Assembly: GCA_019429465.1 (NCBI GenBank)
Contig: JAHYIV010000020.1
Location: forward strand, 1-49,073
Direction: 5' to 3'
Origin: Desulfoarculaceae bacterium
GTDB taxonomy: Bacteria; Desulfobacterota; Desulfobulbia; Desulfobulbales; Desulfocapsaceae
DNA length: 49,073 nucleotides
Position numbers and translations under genes: made by a program
Notes under the pieces: model-generated
Told to the model about the DNA's origin: nothing
Database searches by the model: none
What the model saw: only the letters and a program-made list of their open reading frames with translations
Shown: piece by piece, positions 33,932 to 43,088 of the stretch
Layout: every line of letters begins with the position of its first letter
How positions within the stretch are numbered: position 1 is the first letter of the stretch

Positions 33932-34106
33932 CCTGAATCCTGCAATTGGTTGAGCATTGAGGCTGTTGAGACGGATGCAGAGGCAAGGCGGCAAGCCATT
34001 TTCAGCGCAGGCGTTGCGGGCCTAAGTTTAGGCATGAAAATGGTGAAGCCAATGCAGCCTATGTGCCCGTATCGATAGTCGAAGACCAAGCAGTTGCAGG
34101 ATTCAG
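33932..34106 (+). repeat. Inverted-repeat element, family E (copy E1)
   Basis: 175 bases, with ends CCTGAATCCTGCAA and TTGCAGGATTCAG, flanked by AATAATA and ATAATA that may hold a short target duplication. The related copy E2 at 42465 is interrupted by B2 and reads in the opposite direction over the interior. E1 sits between a promoter-like sequence and tolC. Confidence 0.88.
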
Positions 34107-34145
34107 ATAATAATAAAAATATATGAGTTTTTCATAGGAAAAATA

Positions 34146-35480
34146 ATGATTATGTACAGAATATCAATTGCTTTGTCAGTTGTTTTGATGGCCTGTCTTG
34201 CTCCTGTTCTGGTTGTTGCAGGAGATCCCGAGGCAGCGCGGCCGACCGTCTGGACAGCCCGTCAGGCCGTAGAATTTTCGCTGGCCAACAGCCCGGACAG
34301 TCAGGTGGCCCTCCAGAGGATAGAGGCGGCCAGGGCTATTGTGGATCAGGTCAAGGCAGGTTATTATCCGCAGATCGGCCTTAATGCTGAATATACCCAG
34401 ACCAATAACCCGATGTACTCCTTTGGCAATATCCTTAATCAGGGACAGTTTGATGCTCAGTCCATTGATTTTAACAATCCAGGCCGGACCGATAATCTGA
34501 ATCTGCGGGCGGCCCTGCAATACCGGTTCTATAATGGCGGGCGTGATCAGGCCGGGGTCGAGGCGGCTGAGGCCGGCGTTGTGGTATCGGAGCTGGAGCA
34601 GGTGGCGGTACAGTCCCGGCTTGGTTTTGAGGTGGTACGCACCTTTCATGCCATTGCCCAAGCTATGGAGATGCTGGATGCCCATCAGGCGTCCGTCAAG
34701 GCGATAGGCGCCTCCCTGGTCGTGGCCCGGGCGCGCTTTGAGGCCGGTGATCTGCTGAAGGCAGACCTGCTGAATATCGAGGTGCAGGAGTCGATGGCCA
34801 GGGAGAATCTGATCCTGGCGGAGCATAGCCTGGAGCTTTCCCGCAAGGCCTTTCTTCATCTTCTGGGTTTGCGAGAAGGACAGGTATTTATTGATTCCTT
34901 CCAGGAGAGCGAGCAGATGCTTCCGGAAGAGCGCAGTTATGTGAACCGGCCGGAGCTCAAGGCTATTGATGGTCAGATTGAGGCGGCAGAGGCGGAGTTA
35001 CGCGTGGCCCGGGGGGGACTCTATCCCACGGTTGATGGTCTGGCCCATTATCAGATTGACGGCGGCCTGGTTTTGAATGGCTCCGGAAACTCCTGGATGG
35101 GAGGACTACGGGTGAATTACCCCCTGTTTACCGGGGGTAAGATTGAGGCTGACATTGCCAATGCCAAGGCGATCATTGCCAGATTGACGTCCGAAAGGAA
35201 GAAACTGGAACTGACCCTGGATTTTGAGGTAAAGCAGGCGGAACTTGCCTGCAAACAGGCGGAACAGCGGTTGCATGTTACCGAAAAGATGTCTGAACAG
35301 GCGCTGGAGAGCGCCCGCCTGAGCCGGATACGTTTCAAGGAGGGAGTGATTCTTGCAGCTGATCTTATGGATATTGAAACACGGCTGACCGAGGCTCAGG
35401 TGCGACAGACGGTCGCTCGAACAGCCATCCGGGTGGCTGTTGCCGATCTACGCCGGGCCACAGGGGTGCCGCAGTTTTAG
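34146..35480 (+). CDS. TolC-family outer-membrane efflux protein
   Basis: The 444-residue protein has a signal peptide (about 1-26, ending VVAG), then two long helix-rich repeats with WTARQAVEFSLANSPDSQVALQRIEAA, DQVKAGYYPQIGLNAEY and later AEAELRVARGGLYPTVDG and VKQAELACKQAEQRLHVTEKMSEQAL, the typical TolC/OEP pattern. It is the outer-membrane channel of a three-part pump whose adaptor and inner-membrane genes follow at 35861 and 36943. The start at 34146 has AGGAAAA upstream. Its stop codon TAG lies in the first bases of element D2. Confidence 0.93.
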   Translation: MIMYRISIALSVVLMACLAPVLVVAGDPEAARPTVWTARQAVEFSLANSPDSQVALQRIEAARAIVDQVKAGYYPQIGLNAEYTQTNNPMYSFGNILNQGQFDAQSIDFNNPGRTDNLNLRAALQYRFYNGGRDQAGVEAAEAGVVVSELEQVAVQSRLGFEVVRTFHAIAQAMEMLDAHQASVKAIGASLVVARARFEAGDLLKADLLNIEVQESMARENLILAEHSLELSRKAFLHLLGLREGQVFIDSFQESEQMLPEERSYVNRPELKAIDGQIEAAEAELRVARGGLYPTVDGLAHYQIDGGLVLNGSGNSWMGGLRVNYPLFTGGKIEADIANAKAIIARLTSERKKLELTLDFEVKQAELACKQAEQRLHVTEKMSEQALESARLSRIRFKEGVILAADLMDIETRLTEAQVRQTVARTAIRVAVADLRRATGVPQF

Positions 35481-35738
35481 AGGCCGTTATGAAACAAGCA
35501 AGGTCTTTTTCTTGCTTGTTTCATTTATGGACTCTTATGCCGCCTCCAGGAAACAGCAATCTGTTCCGCTGTTTCCTGGAGTGGCGACTGGTAAATTACA
35601 TCAGCCGTAAATCATACAAGGTGCCGTTATGAAAAAAGCAGTGCTTTTCTGCTTTTTTTATTACGGCATCTTATGCCGCTTCAAAGAAACAGCCAATCTT
35701 TTCCGGCTGTTTCTTTGAGTGACGTCTGGCAGATACAC
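35478..35738 (+). repeat. Modular palindromic element, family D (copy D2), two tandem modules
   Basis: It starts AGAGGCCGTTATGAAACAAG at the tolC stop and repeats the two hairpins of D1 with point changes. A second, diverged module follows (GTGCCGTTATGAAAAAAGC then a GAAACAGCC/GGCTGTTTC hairpin). The tail runs straight into A4. It sits between tolC and the adaptor gene of the same operon. Confidence 0.85.
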
Positions 35739-35819
35739 CTAACCCCGATGAACGGGATAAGTGCCTTTCGCAGATTATTTTCTTGCAAAAAAAAACAAGA
35801 AAATAATCTGTAAAGCACT
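35739..35819 (+). repeat. Palindromic repeat, family A (copy A4)
   Basis: 81 bases, CTAACCCCGATGAACGGG to AAAGCACT, abutting the end of D2 with no spacer. Arms CAGATTATTTTCTTG and inverse surround nine A bases. It lies 41 bases before the adaptor gene. Confidence 0.92.
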
Positions 35820-35860
35820 CAATATATATTTTTTATACGTAGAGAAGGGGAAGGCAGACT

Positions 35861-36940
35861 ATGAGATTTGGACATCTATTGGTGGCAGGGCTTGTGGCGC
35901 TGGCAGGGTGCAAAGGGGGGTATGAAGGCCAACCCGCACCTGAACTCCCGATGGTGTCGGTGAGAGTGCAGGAGGTGAGGGTGGAGAGTGTCAGGCCTCA
36001 GATTGAGGTGGTGGGAACGATACGTGCGGCCGAGCAGGCCTCCATTGCCGCCCGGATAAGCGGGCAGATTATTGAGATGCCGGTGGTGCTGGGGTCGCAG
36101 GTGCAAAAGGGTGATCTCCTGGTCAGGATAAGTGCCGGTGAGCTAACAGCCCAGGTTCTCCAGGCCAGGGCCCAGCTTGAACAGGCCAGACGTAATCTGG
36201 CTCGGGAGCAGAGGCTGCATAAAGAAGGTGCTTCAACCCTTGAGACCGTAAAATCGCTGCAGGAGCAGGCCAGGATTGCCGAGGCCGCCCATAAAGAGGT
36301 GACAACCATCCTTGGATATGCGACCATTACTGCCCCCTTTTCCGGGACGATCACCCGGAAAATCGTCAGTGTCGGTGATCTGGCCTCGCCTGGTGTCGTC
36401 TTGCTGGAACTGGAAAACGAAAAAGTCTTACAGGTGGTAGCCCAAGTACCTGAAGGGTTGATTCTCAAAATGCGCAAAGGAGATATCCTGCCGGTCTCTG
36501 TGCCGGTCGCCGGATTAAGGCTGAGCGGAGAGGTGGCCGAGGTGGCCCCGGCGTCAGACCCTTTCTCTCGGACCGCGCCGGTGAAGATCAACATAGCGGC
36601 TGACACTGATCTCAGGTCAGGCCAGTTTGCCCGGGTGACACTGAGCGGCCCTGAAGAGAAATCTCTGGCGATCAGCGAGCAGGCGGTCTTCTCTTTTGGC
36701 CAGATGGAGCAGGTCTTTCTTATTGAAGACACAGGAGCAAGCAGGATTGCCCGTCTGCGGCTGGTGCGCACAGGAGCGCGCACCAACGGACAGGTCGAGA
36801 TCCTGGCGGGCCTGGAGCCTGGTGATCGGGTGGTGGTGACAGGGGTCGAAAGGCTGCAGGACGGCCAGCCCCTGGATGTGCAGCCGGAGCCAGCGATGGA
36901 AGGCCCAGTGCCGACCGTTCCAGGGATGGAGAAAGGGTGA
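35861..36940 (+). CDS. RND efflux periplasmic adaptor (membrane fusion protein)
   Basis: The 359-residue protein has a lipobox LAGC (Cys17), so it is a lipoprotein facing the periplasm. A biotinyl-lipoyl half-motif ([25 protein letters not shown], about 68-92), a helical hairpin with coiled coil (about 95-145), and a second lipoyl half ([20 protein letters not shown]) are visible, followed by the beta-barrel and membrane-proximal parts. It bridges the RND pump and TolC. It overlaps the pump gene upstream region: its stop is two bases before the pump ATG. A GGGGAAGGCAG site precedes ATG. Confidence 0.92.
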   Translation: MRFGHLLVAGLVALAGCKGGYEGQPAPELPMVSVRVQEVRVESVRPQIEVVGTIRAAEQASIAARISGQIIEMPVVLGSQVQKGDLLVRISAGELTAQVLQARAQLEQARRNLAREQRLHKEGASTLETVKSLQEQARIAEAAHKEVTTILGYATITAPFSGTITRKIVSVGDLASPGVVLLELENEKVLQVVAQVPEGLILKMRKGDILPVSVPVAGLRLSGEVAEVAPASDPFSRTAPVKINIAADTDLRSGQFARVTLSGPEEKSLAISEQAVFSFGQMEQVFLIEDTGASRIARLRLVRTGARTNGQVEILAGLEPGDRVVVTGVERLQDGQPLDVQPEPAMEGPVPTVPGMEKG

Positions 36941-36942
36941 CC

Positions 36943-39900
36943 ATGAACAGCAATAATATTGATAATCCAGGTTTTGCCGGTCGGATAGCCGCACTCTTTG
37001 TCAATTCCCGGTTGACGCCGGTGGGTATCCTGGCCTCGCTGCTGTTGGGGCTGATTGCCATTGTCGTGCTGCCCAGGGAGGAAGAACCGCAGATCAAGGT
37101 GCCCATGATTGATGTCATGGTCTCCATGCCCGGGGCCACCCCCAAGGAGGTGGAGCAGCGGCTCTCCATCCCCATGGAAAAGCTGCTCTATGAACTGCCC
37201 GGGGTGGAATATATCTACTCCACCTCCCTGGCCGGTCAGTCGATGCTGGTGGTGCGGTTTTATGTGGGTGAAGATCTGGAGAACTCTATTGTCCGCTTGA
37301 ACCAGAAGCTGGCCACCAATTTTGACCGGATCCCGCATGGGGTTTCCCCGCCGCTGGTCAAACCGTATATTATTGATGATGTGCCCATCCTGGCCCTGAC
37401 ATTTCACAGCAAGAACTATGACCATTATACCCTGCGGAGGATGGCGGCCCAGGTGAATAATGAGATCAAGAGTATCCATCGGGTGGCGGCAACCACCTTG
37501 ATTGGCGGGACCAGACGTCAGGTCAGGGTCCTTTTTGATCCTCTGCTCCTGGCCGCGCGTAATCTGACGGTGGCCGAGCTGGTGCCTTCGATTCAGCAGG
37601 GTAACCGTCAGGATTATTCCGGCCGGCTGCAGGCTGGCAATCAGGAGATCCTGCTGCAGACCGGTACATTTTTCAGCAGCGCCGAGGAGATTGGTCGCCT
37701 GGTAGTGGGGATTCATAATGGCAGCCCGGTCTATCTTGACGAGGTTGCCCAGGTTGTTGACGGCCCTGAAGAGCCTGATAATTATGTCCTCTTCGGTGAG
37801 ACGGGTGTCCATGGCCAGGAGGCCGCGGTGACCCTCTCTGTTGCCAAGCGGCCAGGGGCCAATGCCGTGAGTGTGGTGGAAGAGGTGCTGCGTAAGGTGG
37901 AGAACCTGAAGGGTACCCTGATCCCGGCTGACCTTGAGGTCACGGTGACCCGTAATTACGGGGCCACGGCGGCGGAAAAGTCCAATGAACTGCTGTTGCA
38001 CATGGGCATCGCTGTCTTCGGCGTGGCCCTGCTCATCCTCTTTTTTCTGGGCTGGCGGGAATCGATGATCGTCATGCTGGCCATCCCCTCCACCCTGGGC
38101 CTGACCCTGCTGGTTTTTTATCTCTACGGCTATACCTTGAACCGCATCACCCTCTTTGCCCTGATCTTTTCCATCGGCATCCTGGTGGATGACGCCATTG
38201 TGGTGGTTGAAAATATTGTCCGCCACCTGCGTCTGCCGGCCAGCCGTGACCGGTCGCTCGTTGAGGTGGCGGTGGAGGCGGTGATCGAGGTGGGGAATCC
38301 CACGATCCTTGCCACCTTGGCGGTTATTGCCGCCATCCTGCCCATGGCCTTTGTCGGCGGGCTCATGGGCCCCTATATGCGGCCTATTCCCATTGGCTCA
38401 TCGGCGGCCATGATTTTTTCGCTGATCATCGCCTTTACCGTGACCCCCTGGGCCGCAACCCGTATCCTGAAGAAGAAATGCAGCCCCGCTGAGTGTGCGG
38501 TCGATGATGGTCACACGCAAGACCATGCCCCGGATGATTTTTTTACCAGGCTCTATCACCGCATCATGGATCCTCTGCTGGCAAGTGGATCCTGGCGTCT
38601 GATCTTCTTTGCGGTCATTATATCCCTGCTGCTGGCGACCTGTTCCATGCTCTATTTCGGCCTGGTCAAGGTGAAGATGCTGCCCTTTGACAATAAGAGT
38701 GAATTTCAGGTGATTCTCAATATGCCCGAGGGCTCGACCCTGGAGCAGACCAGCCGGGTGGCGCTCGAGATGGCTGAGGTGATCAAGAAGGATCCGGCCG
38801 TGGTCAATTATCAGATTTATACCGGCACGGCAGCACCCTATAATTTTAATGGCCTGGTCCGGCACTATTTTCTGCGCAGCGGTCCTACTGTGGCCGATAT
38901 CCAGGTGAACCTGCGGCCCAAGGATCAGCGAGACGAGCAGAGTCATGAGATTGCAGTGCGGGTGCGACCTGGTGTGGCGGCCATTGCTGAAAAATATGGG
39001 GCAGCGGTGGCAGTGGCGGAGGTGCCGCCCGGACCCCCTGTGCTGCAGACCCTGGTGGCCGAGATCTACGGTCCGACCGAGGCCGACCGGGTGCGGTTGG
39101 CTTCGGCGGTCAAGACCATCTTTGAGGGCACCGAAGGTGTGGTGGATATTGACTGGTACCGGGAGACTGAGCGCCAGCGGCTGGTGCTGACCGTTGATAA
39201 GGAAAAGGCTGCCTTGAACGGAATATCCGAGGGCGAGATCACCCGCACCGTGCAGCTGGCCATGCAGGGGATGTCCATTGATCTCTTTCATCAGCCAGGT
39301 GATAAGGAAGAGATCGAGATAGTGCTGGAACTGCCCCGGCAGCTCAGGGCGCACGTCGACGGACTCCTGAACATCTCCCTGCGCTCAGCCACGAATCCGC
39401 GGGCGCCGCTGGTGCCGCTCAGGGAGATGGTGCAGGTGAGTGAGGTTACCGTTGAACAACCCATCTACCGGAAAAATCTCAAACCGGTGATCTATGTGAC
39501 GGGCGATGTGGCCGGCACGGTAGAGAGTCCGGTCTATGCCATCCTTGATATGAACAAGAAACTGGCGGCACTCAAGGGTGGCGATTATGGCGGATTACAG
39601 GACAAGGTGCGAATCTATAATCTGAATCAGCCCTTTTCCGGCGCTGAACCCGCCATGAAGTGGGACGGAGAGTGGCATATCACCCTGGAGGTCTTTCGAG
39701 ACCTGGGGCTGGCCTTCTGCGTGGTCATGATCCTTATTTATATGTTGATGGTCGGCTGGTTCAAGGACTATTTCACGCCCCTGGTGGTCATGGCGGCCAT
39801 CCCTTTTTCCCTGATCGGTATCCTGCCGGCCCACTGGGGTTTCGGCGCCTTTTTCACCGCCACCTCCATGATCGGTTTTATGGCAGGCGCCGGAATTGTG

Positions 39901-40182
39901 GTGCGCAATTCCATCATCCTGGTGGACTTCATCGAGCTGCGGATCAGTCATGGCCTGCCCCTGGCCGAGGCGGTGGTCGAGGCCGGGGCCATCCGTTTCC
40001 GGCCCATGCTGCTCACGGCCCTGGCGGTGGTGGTGAGCGCCTCGGTGATCCTGGCCGATCCGATCTTCCAGGGTCTGGCCATCTCGCTCATGTTCGGCGA
40101 GATCGCCTCGCTCCTGATCAGCCGCATGGCGGTGCCGGTCCTCTATTTCATGCTGAAAAATAAACAGAAGGCGCATGCCTGA
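36943..40182 (+). CDS. RND-family efflux transporter (AcrB-like)
   Basis: This proton-driven inner-membrane pump has 1079 residues and about 12 membrane segments in two halves with big periplasmic loops: [16 protein letters not shown] after TM1, then [20 protein letters not shown], which holds the paired aspartates of TM4 used for proton relay. The second half ends with [19 protein letters not shown]. It resembles the HAE-1/metal-drug group, but the substrate is not readable. ATG 36943 is chosen over GTG 36937, with AAAGGG upstream. It is third of tolC-adaptor-pump; a MarR gene lies 3 kb on, beyond rlmKL. Confidence 0.93.
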   Translation: MNSNNIDNPGFAGRIAALFVNSRLTPVGILASLLLGLIAIVVLPREEEPQIKVPMIDVMVSMPGATPKEVEQRLSIPMEKLLYELPGVEYIYSTSLAGQSMLVVRFYVGEDLENSIVRLNQKLATNFDRIPHGVSPPLVKPYIIDDVPILALTFHSKNYDHYTLRRMAAQVNNEIKSIHRVAATTLIGGTRRQVRVLFDPLLLAARNLTVAELVPSIQQGNRQDYSGRLQAGNQEILLQTGTFFSSAEEIGRLVVGIHNGSPVYLDEVAQVVDGPEEPDNYVLFGETGVHGQEAAVTLSVAKRPGANAVSVVEEVLRKVENLKGTLIPADLEVTVTRNYGATAAEKSNELLLHMGIAVFGVALLILFFLGWRESMIVMLAIPSTLGLTLLVFYLYGYTLNRITLFALIFSIGILVDDAIVVVENIVRHLRLPASRDRSLVEVAVEAVIEVGNPTILATLAVIAAILPMAFVGGLMGPYMRPIPIGSSAAMIFSLIIAFTVTPWAATRILKKKCSPAECAVDDGHTQDHAPDDFFTRLYHRIMDPLLASGSWRLIFFAVIISLLLATCSMLYFGLVKVKMLPFDNKSEFQVILNMPEGSTLEQTSRVALEMAEVIKKDPAVVNYQIYTGTAAPYNFNGLVRHYFLRSGPTVADIQVNLRPKDQRDEQSHEIAVRVRPGVAAIAEKYGAAVAVAEVPPGPPVLQTLVAEIYGPTEADRVRLASAVKTIFEGTEGVVDIDWYRETERQRLVLTVDKEKAALNGISEGEITRTVQLAMQGMSIDLFHQPGDKEEIEIVLELPRQLRAHVDGLLNISLRSATNPRAPLVPLREMVQVSEVTVEQPIYRKNLKPVIYVTGDVAGTVESPVYAILDMNKKLAALKGGDYGGLQDKVRIYNLNQPFSGAEPAMKWDGEWHITLEVFRDLGLAFCVVMILIYMLMVGWFKDYFTPLVVMAAIPFSLIGILPAHWGFGAFFTATSMIGFMAGAGIVVRNSIILVDFIELRISHGLPLAEAVVEAGAIRFRPMLLTALAVVVSASVILADPIFQGLAISLMFGEIASLLISRMAVPVLYFMLKNKQKAHA

Positions 40183-40195
40183 AAGGCAGTAATTT

Positions 40196-42469
40196 ATGAA
40201 ATCCCAACAACAGACCGCTCTTCATCCATCCCTGGAGCGAGCGGCACTCGGGCGTCCATGCCCGTCGTACACCCTGATCGCCACCTGCGCCGCCGGTCTC
40301 GAAGAGCTTGTCCGTGAGGAGATTATCTCTTTTGGCGGCAGCGAGATCGTCCGGGACAGGGGGGTTCTCACCTGGCAGGGGGATCTGGCCAGCGGCTATC
40401 GGGCCTGTCTCTGGTCCCGTTTCGCCTCGCGCATCCTCCTGCAGCTGGCGGAATTTCCGGCGGCCGATGACACGGAGCTCTACGATCAGTGCGGGCTCAT
40501 CAACTGGCAGGACCATATGGAAAACAGCTCCACCTTTGCCGTTGATTGCGCCCTGAGCAATTCCGCCATCACCCACAGTCAGTATGCCGCGCTCAGGGTC
40601 AAGGACGCCCTGGTCGATCAGTTTCGGGACCGGAGCGGCGAACGTCCCTCGGTGCAGGTGGAACGGCCGGATCTGCAGATCCGGCTCCATATCCATAATG
40701 ATGTGGCCAGCCTGGCCCTTGATCTCTCAGGGGAAAGCCTGCATCGTCGGGGCTACCGGGTGGCAGGCACCCTTGCCCCCTTGAAGGAAAGTCTGGCCGC
40801 GGGAATTGTGGCCCTGGCCGGCTGGAACAGGGAGGTTGCAGCCGATACCCTTTTTCTCGACCCCATGTGCGGCTCCGGCACCCTGCTCATTGAGGCGGCC
40901 CTGCTCTATGGCGATTCCGCGCCCGGCCTCTGGCGCAGCTATTTCGGTTTCATGGGCTGGACGGGTCATGATGAAGCCCTCTGGTCCCGGCTTGTTGACG
41001 AGGCGGTAGCGCGGGAAGAGGCAGGGATGGATCGGGTCTGGCCCATGATTCTTGGCTATGATGCCGATCCGGTGGTGGTGGCAGCGGCCCGCAAGAATAT
41101 CGAAAAGGCGGGGCTGACCGAGAAGATCCGGGTCAAGCAGGGCCAGCTTGCCAATCTGAAACGGCCGGCGGACAAGGGGTTTCTGGTCTGCAATCCGCCC
41201 TATGGCGAGCGGCTGGGTGAAATGGATGAGGCGGTCCAGCTCTATCGGGCCCTGGGGAGGATTATACGGCAGGAGTTTGTGGGCTGGCAGGTGGGGATCT
41301 TTATCGCCAGTCCCGATTTTGCGGATCGGATCGGGCTTCCGTGGCAGGCCAGCCATCGCCTCTTTAACGGCCCTATTGCCTGTCGCCTGTTGTGCGCTGA
41401 GGTGGCGGAGCAGCCTCGGGAGCCGGAGTTCCAATGGCAGGTCGCAGCGGAGACCTTTGAGGGCGAGGGGTCGGAATTTGCCAACCGTTTCGCCAAGAAC
41501 CTGAAGAAGATGCTCAAATGGGCGGAACGGGAAGGGATCAGCTGTCTGCGCGTCTATGATCGCGATCTGCCTGAATATAATGTGACCATTGATCTCTACG
41601 GCAAGTGGATTCATGTCCAGGAGTATGCCCCGCCGGCCACCATTGATCCGACCCTGGCCGCGGCGCGTTTCAGTATGGCCCTGGCCATGATCCGTGAGGT
41701 CCTGGGGGTGCGGAGGGACCGGATCTTCATCAAGACCCGCAAGAAGCAGAAGGGCAAGGAGCAGTATCAGAAACAGTCCAGCCGCCACAAGATGTATGAG
41801 GTGCGGGAGGGCAACTGCTTTTTTCTGGTCAATTTTACCGATTACCTGGACACCGGCCTCTTTCTCGATCATCGGATCACCAGGGATCGTATCGGCAAGC
41901 TGGCTGCCGGCAAGCGCTTTCTCAACCTCTTCGGCTATACCGGAACGGCGACCATCCACGCGGCCCGGGGCGGGGCGGAATCCACCACCACCGTGGACCT
42001 CTCGGCCACCTATCTCAGCTGGGCCAGGATGAATCTGGCCCTGAACGGCTATGGCGGCCCCGCCCACCTCACCATCCAGGAGGATTGTCTGCAGTGGCTG
42101 GAAGGTGCAGGGCATGGACGGGCCAGTGTCGCAGCAGGCGCCAAGGACGGCGCAAGAGCGACTTCCAGAGGTCGGTACGACCTGATCTTTGTTGATCCGC
42201 CCACCTTTTCCAATACCAAAAAAGAAAATCGGGTCTTTGATGTGCAGCGGGATCACACACGGCTGCTGGATCTTGCCATGCGTCATCTGGCACCTGGTGG
42301 TCTGCTGATATTTTCCACCAATTTTCGCAAGTTTGTCCTTGATGAATCCTTAAGGGCGCGTTTTGCCATCCGCGATATCAGCCGTGAGACCATCCCCCTC
42401 GACTTTGAACGTCACAGCCGGATTCATCAGTGCTGGGAGTTCAGGGACGCGGAAAATACTAAAACCTGA
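40196..42469 (+). CDS. rlmKL: Bifunctional 23S rRNA methyltransferase RlmKL
   Basis: The N-terminal half (THUMP about 50-160, then a methyltransferase with DPMCGSGTLLIEAAL and VCNPPYGERLG) makes m2G2445; the C-terminal half (EGNCFFLVNFTDYLDTGLFLDHR, FLNLFGYTGTATIHAARGGA, FVDPPTFSNTKK) makes m7G2069 in 23S rRNA. Length of 757 is slightly over the E. coli 702. The protein ends IHQCWEFR followed by seven residues DAENTKT and a TGA that belong to repeat C3/E2, not to the family. So the native stop was replaced by the insertion. Start ATG 40196 follows the pump by 13 bases. Confidence 0.94.
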   Translation: MKSQQQTALHPSLERAALGRPCPSYTLIATCAAGLEELVREEIISFGGSEIVRDRGVLTWQGDLASGYRACLWSRFASRILLQLAEFPAADDTELYDQCGLINWQDHMENSSTFAVDCALSNSAITHSQYAALRVKDALVDQFRDRSGERPSVQVERPDLQIRLHIHNDVASLALDLSGESLHRRGYRVAGTLAPLKESLAAGIVALAGWNREVAADTLFLDPMCGSGTLLIEAALLYGDSAPGLWRSYFGFMGWTGHDEALWSRLVDEAVAREEAGMDRVWPMILGYDADPVVVAAARKNIEKAGLTEKIRVKQGQLANLKRPADKGFLVCNPPYGERLGEMDEAVQLYRALGRIIRQEFVGWQVGIFIASPDFADRIGLPWQASHRLFNGPIACRLLCAEVAEQPREPEFQWQVAAETFEGEGSEFANRFAKNLKKMLKWAEREGISCLRVYDRDLPEYNVTIDLYGKWIHVQEYAPPATIDPTLAAARFSMALAMIREVLGVRRDRIFIKTRKKQKGKEQYQKQSSRHKMYEVREGNCFFLVNFTDYLDTGLFLDHRITRDRIGKLAAGKRFLNLFGYTGTATIHAARGGAESTTTVDLSATYLSWARMNLALNGYGGPAHLTIQEDCLQWLEGAGHGRASVAAGAKDGARATSRGRYDLIFVDPPTFSNTKKENRVFDVQRDHTRLLDLAMRHLAPGGLLIFSTNFRKFVLDESLRARFAIRDISRETIPLDFERHSRIHQCWEFRDAENTKT

Positions 42470-42764
42470 ATCCTGCAATCATCCCGCATTCGGTCGTCAT
42501 TACAGACACATCTGCTGCGCCGGCTGCGCTGAAATCCGTTTGCCTCCTTGCATCCGTACCTGTCTTAACGCCGTCTATGCTCGAACGATTGATGGTTTCG
42601 TAAAAACTCAATTTCTGGGATGGCTAAGTAAAAATCGTCAAATGCGAGGCGCGCAAATTTCGAGGAATGAGGCGTACTTGAGTACGCCGCAGTGACGAGA
42701 TAATTTGCAGCAACGAAGCAGTTGGCGACTTTTTACGACGCCATCAACGATTGCAGGAATCAGG
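42465..42764 (+). repeat. Inverted-repeat element, family E (copy E2), interrupted by B2
   Basis: Ends CCTGAATCCTGCAATC and GATTGCAGGAATCAGG are inverse copies with one mismatch. The inner words (GCGCTGAAA, CCTTGCATCCGT, CTATGCTCGAAC) match E1 read in reverse. B2 is inserted 12 bases before the right terminal repeat. E2 lies in C3. Confidence 0.88.
42591..42745 (+). repeat. Transposon-like element (MITE), family B (copy B2)
   Basis: 155 bases with ends GATGGTTTCGTAAAAA and TTTTTACGACGCCATC. A perfect 7-bp direct repeat AACGATT flanks it (42584-42590 and 42746-42752), one copy of which belongs to E2. The interior matches B3 and B1 including GGCGTACTTGAGTACGCC. Confidence 0.93.
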
Positions 42765-43006
42765 AATATACCATCTTGTTTTCCGGCTTCGGGCCATCTT
42801 TGACCACCGCACCTCAATCGCAAAATCCTCGATGGAGTGCAACGACATCTGCGGTTTTTTTTCTCAATCGGCGCAGCCAAATATGGCCAAAATCCAGTCA
42901 TAATTCAGGCACATCAGTATTTTTCGAGTCCCCAGACTCTCCCGTTTATTTTCCCGGTGTCGAGCCGGGCTGGGGCACCTTTCCTCTCTGGTTGATCTCT
43001 TTATTG

Positions 43007-43034
43007 TTGACATATTTGCACAATATGTTATTGT
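43007..43034 (+). promoter_or_regulatory. Promoter of the MarR gene
   Basis: TTGACA (43007-43012) and TATTGT (43029-43034) at 16-base spacing, 55 bases before the MarR start. The spacer is inside the palindrome at 43014-43040, so the protein would compete with RNA polymerase. Confidence 0.6.
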
Positions 43035-43040
43035 ACAAAT
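43014..43040. promoter_or_regulatory. Palindromic operator upstream of the MarR gene
   Basis: ATTTGCACAATA and TATTGTACAAAT flank TGT: a 27-base near-perfect palindrome with one mismatch. Size and place, over the core promoter of a marR-type gene, fit a MarR dimer operator and point to negative autoregulation. Confidence 0.65.
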
Positions 43041-43088
43041 GTATTTTTATGGCAGCACGACTCCGCAGGAGTATAAGGAAACAGGGAA

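Larger units (their letters stand above)
42444..42932 (+). repeat. Inverted-repeat element, family C (copy C3), interrupted by E2
   Basis: Left end GGGACGCGGAAAATACTA (42444-42461) begins inside the last codons of rlmKL. The right part (about 42765-42932), including CATCTTGTTTTCCGGC and ending in GAGTCCC, resumes after E2. Comparison with C4 (ATACTACTATACCATC) shows E2 was inserted after the TACTA word. The C copy is older than E2 and B2. Confidence 0.9.

Noticed and set aside
35998-38226. Very long minus-strand open frame (742 codons) opposite the adaptor and pump genes
   Set aside because: It lies antisense to two clear efflux genes whose domains and operon order are convincing. Its His/Gln-rich product is the usual mirror of GC-rich coding DNA.
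40727-42286. Long minus-strand open frame (519 codons) opposite rlmKL
   Set aside because: Antisense to an unmistakable RlmKL with all motifs; composition is that of a shadow frame.
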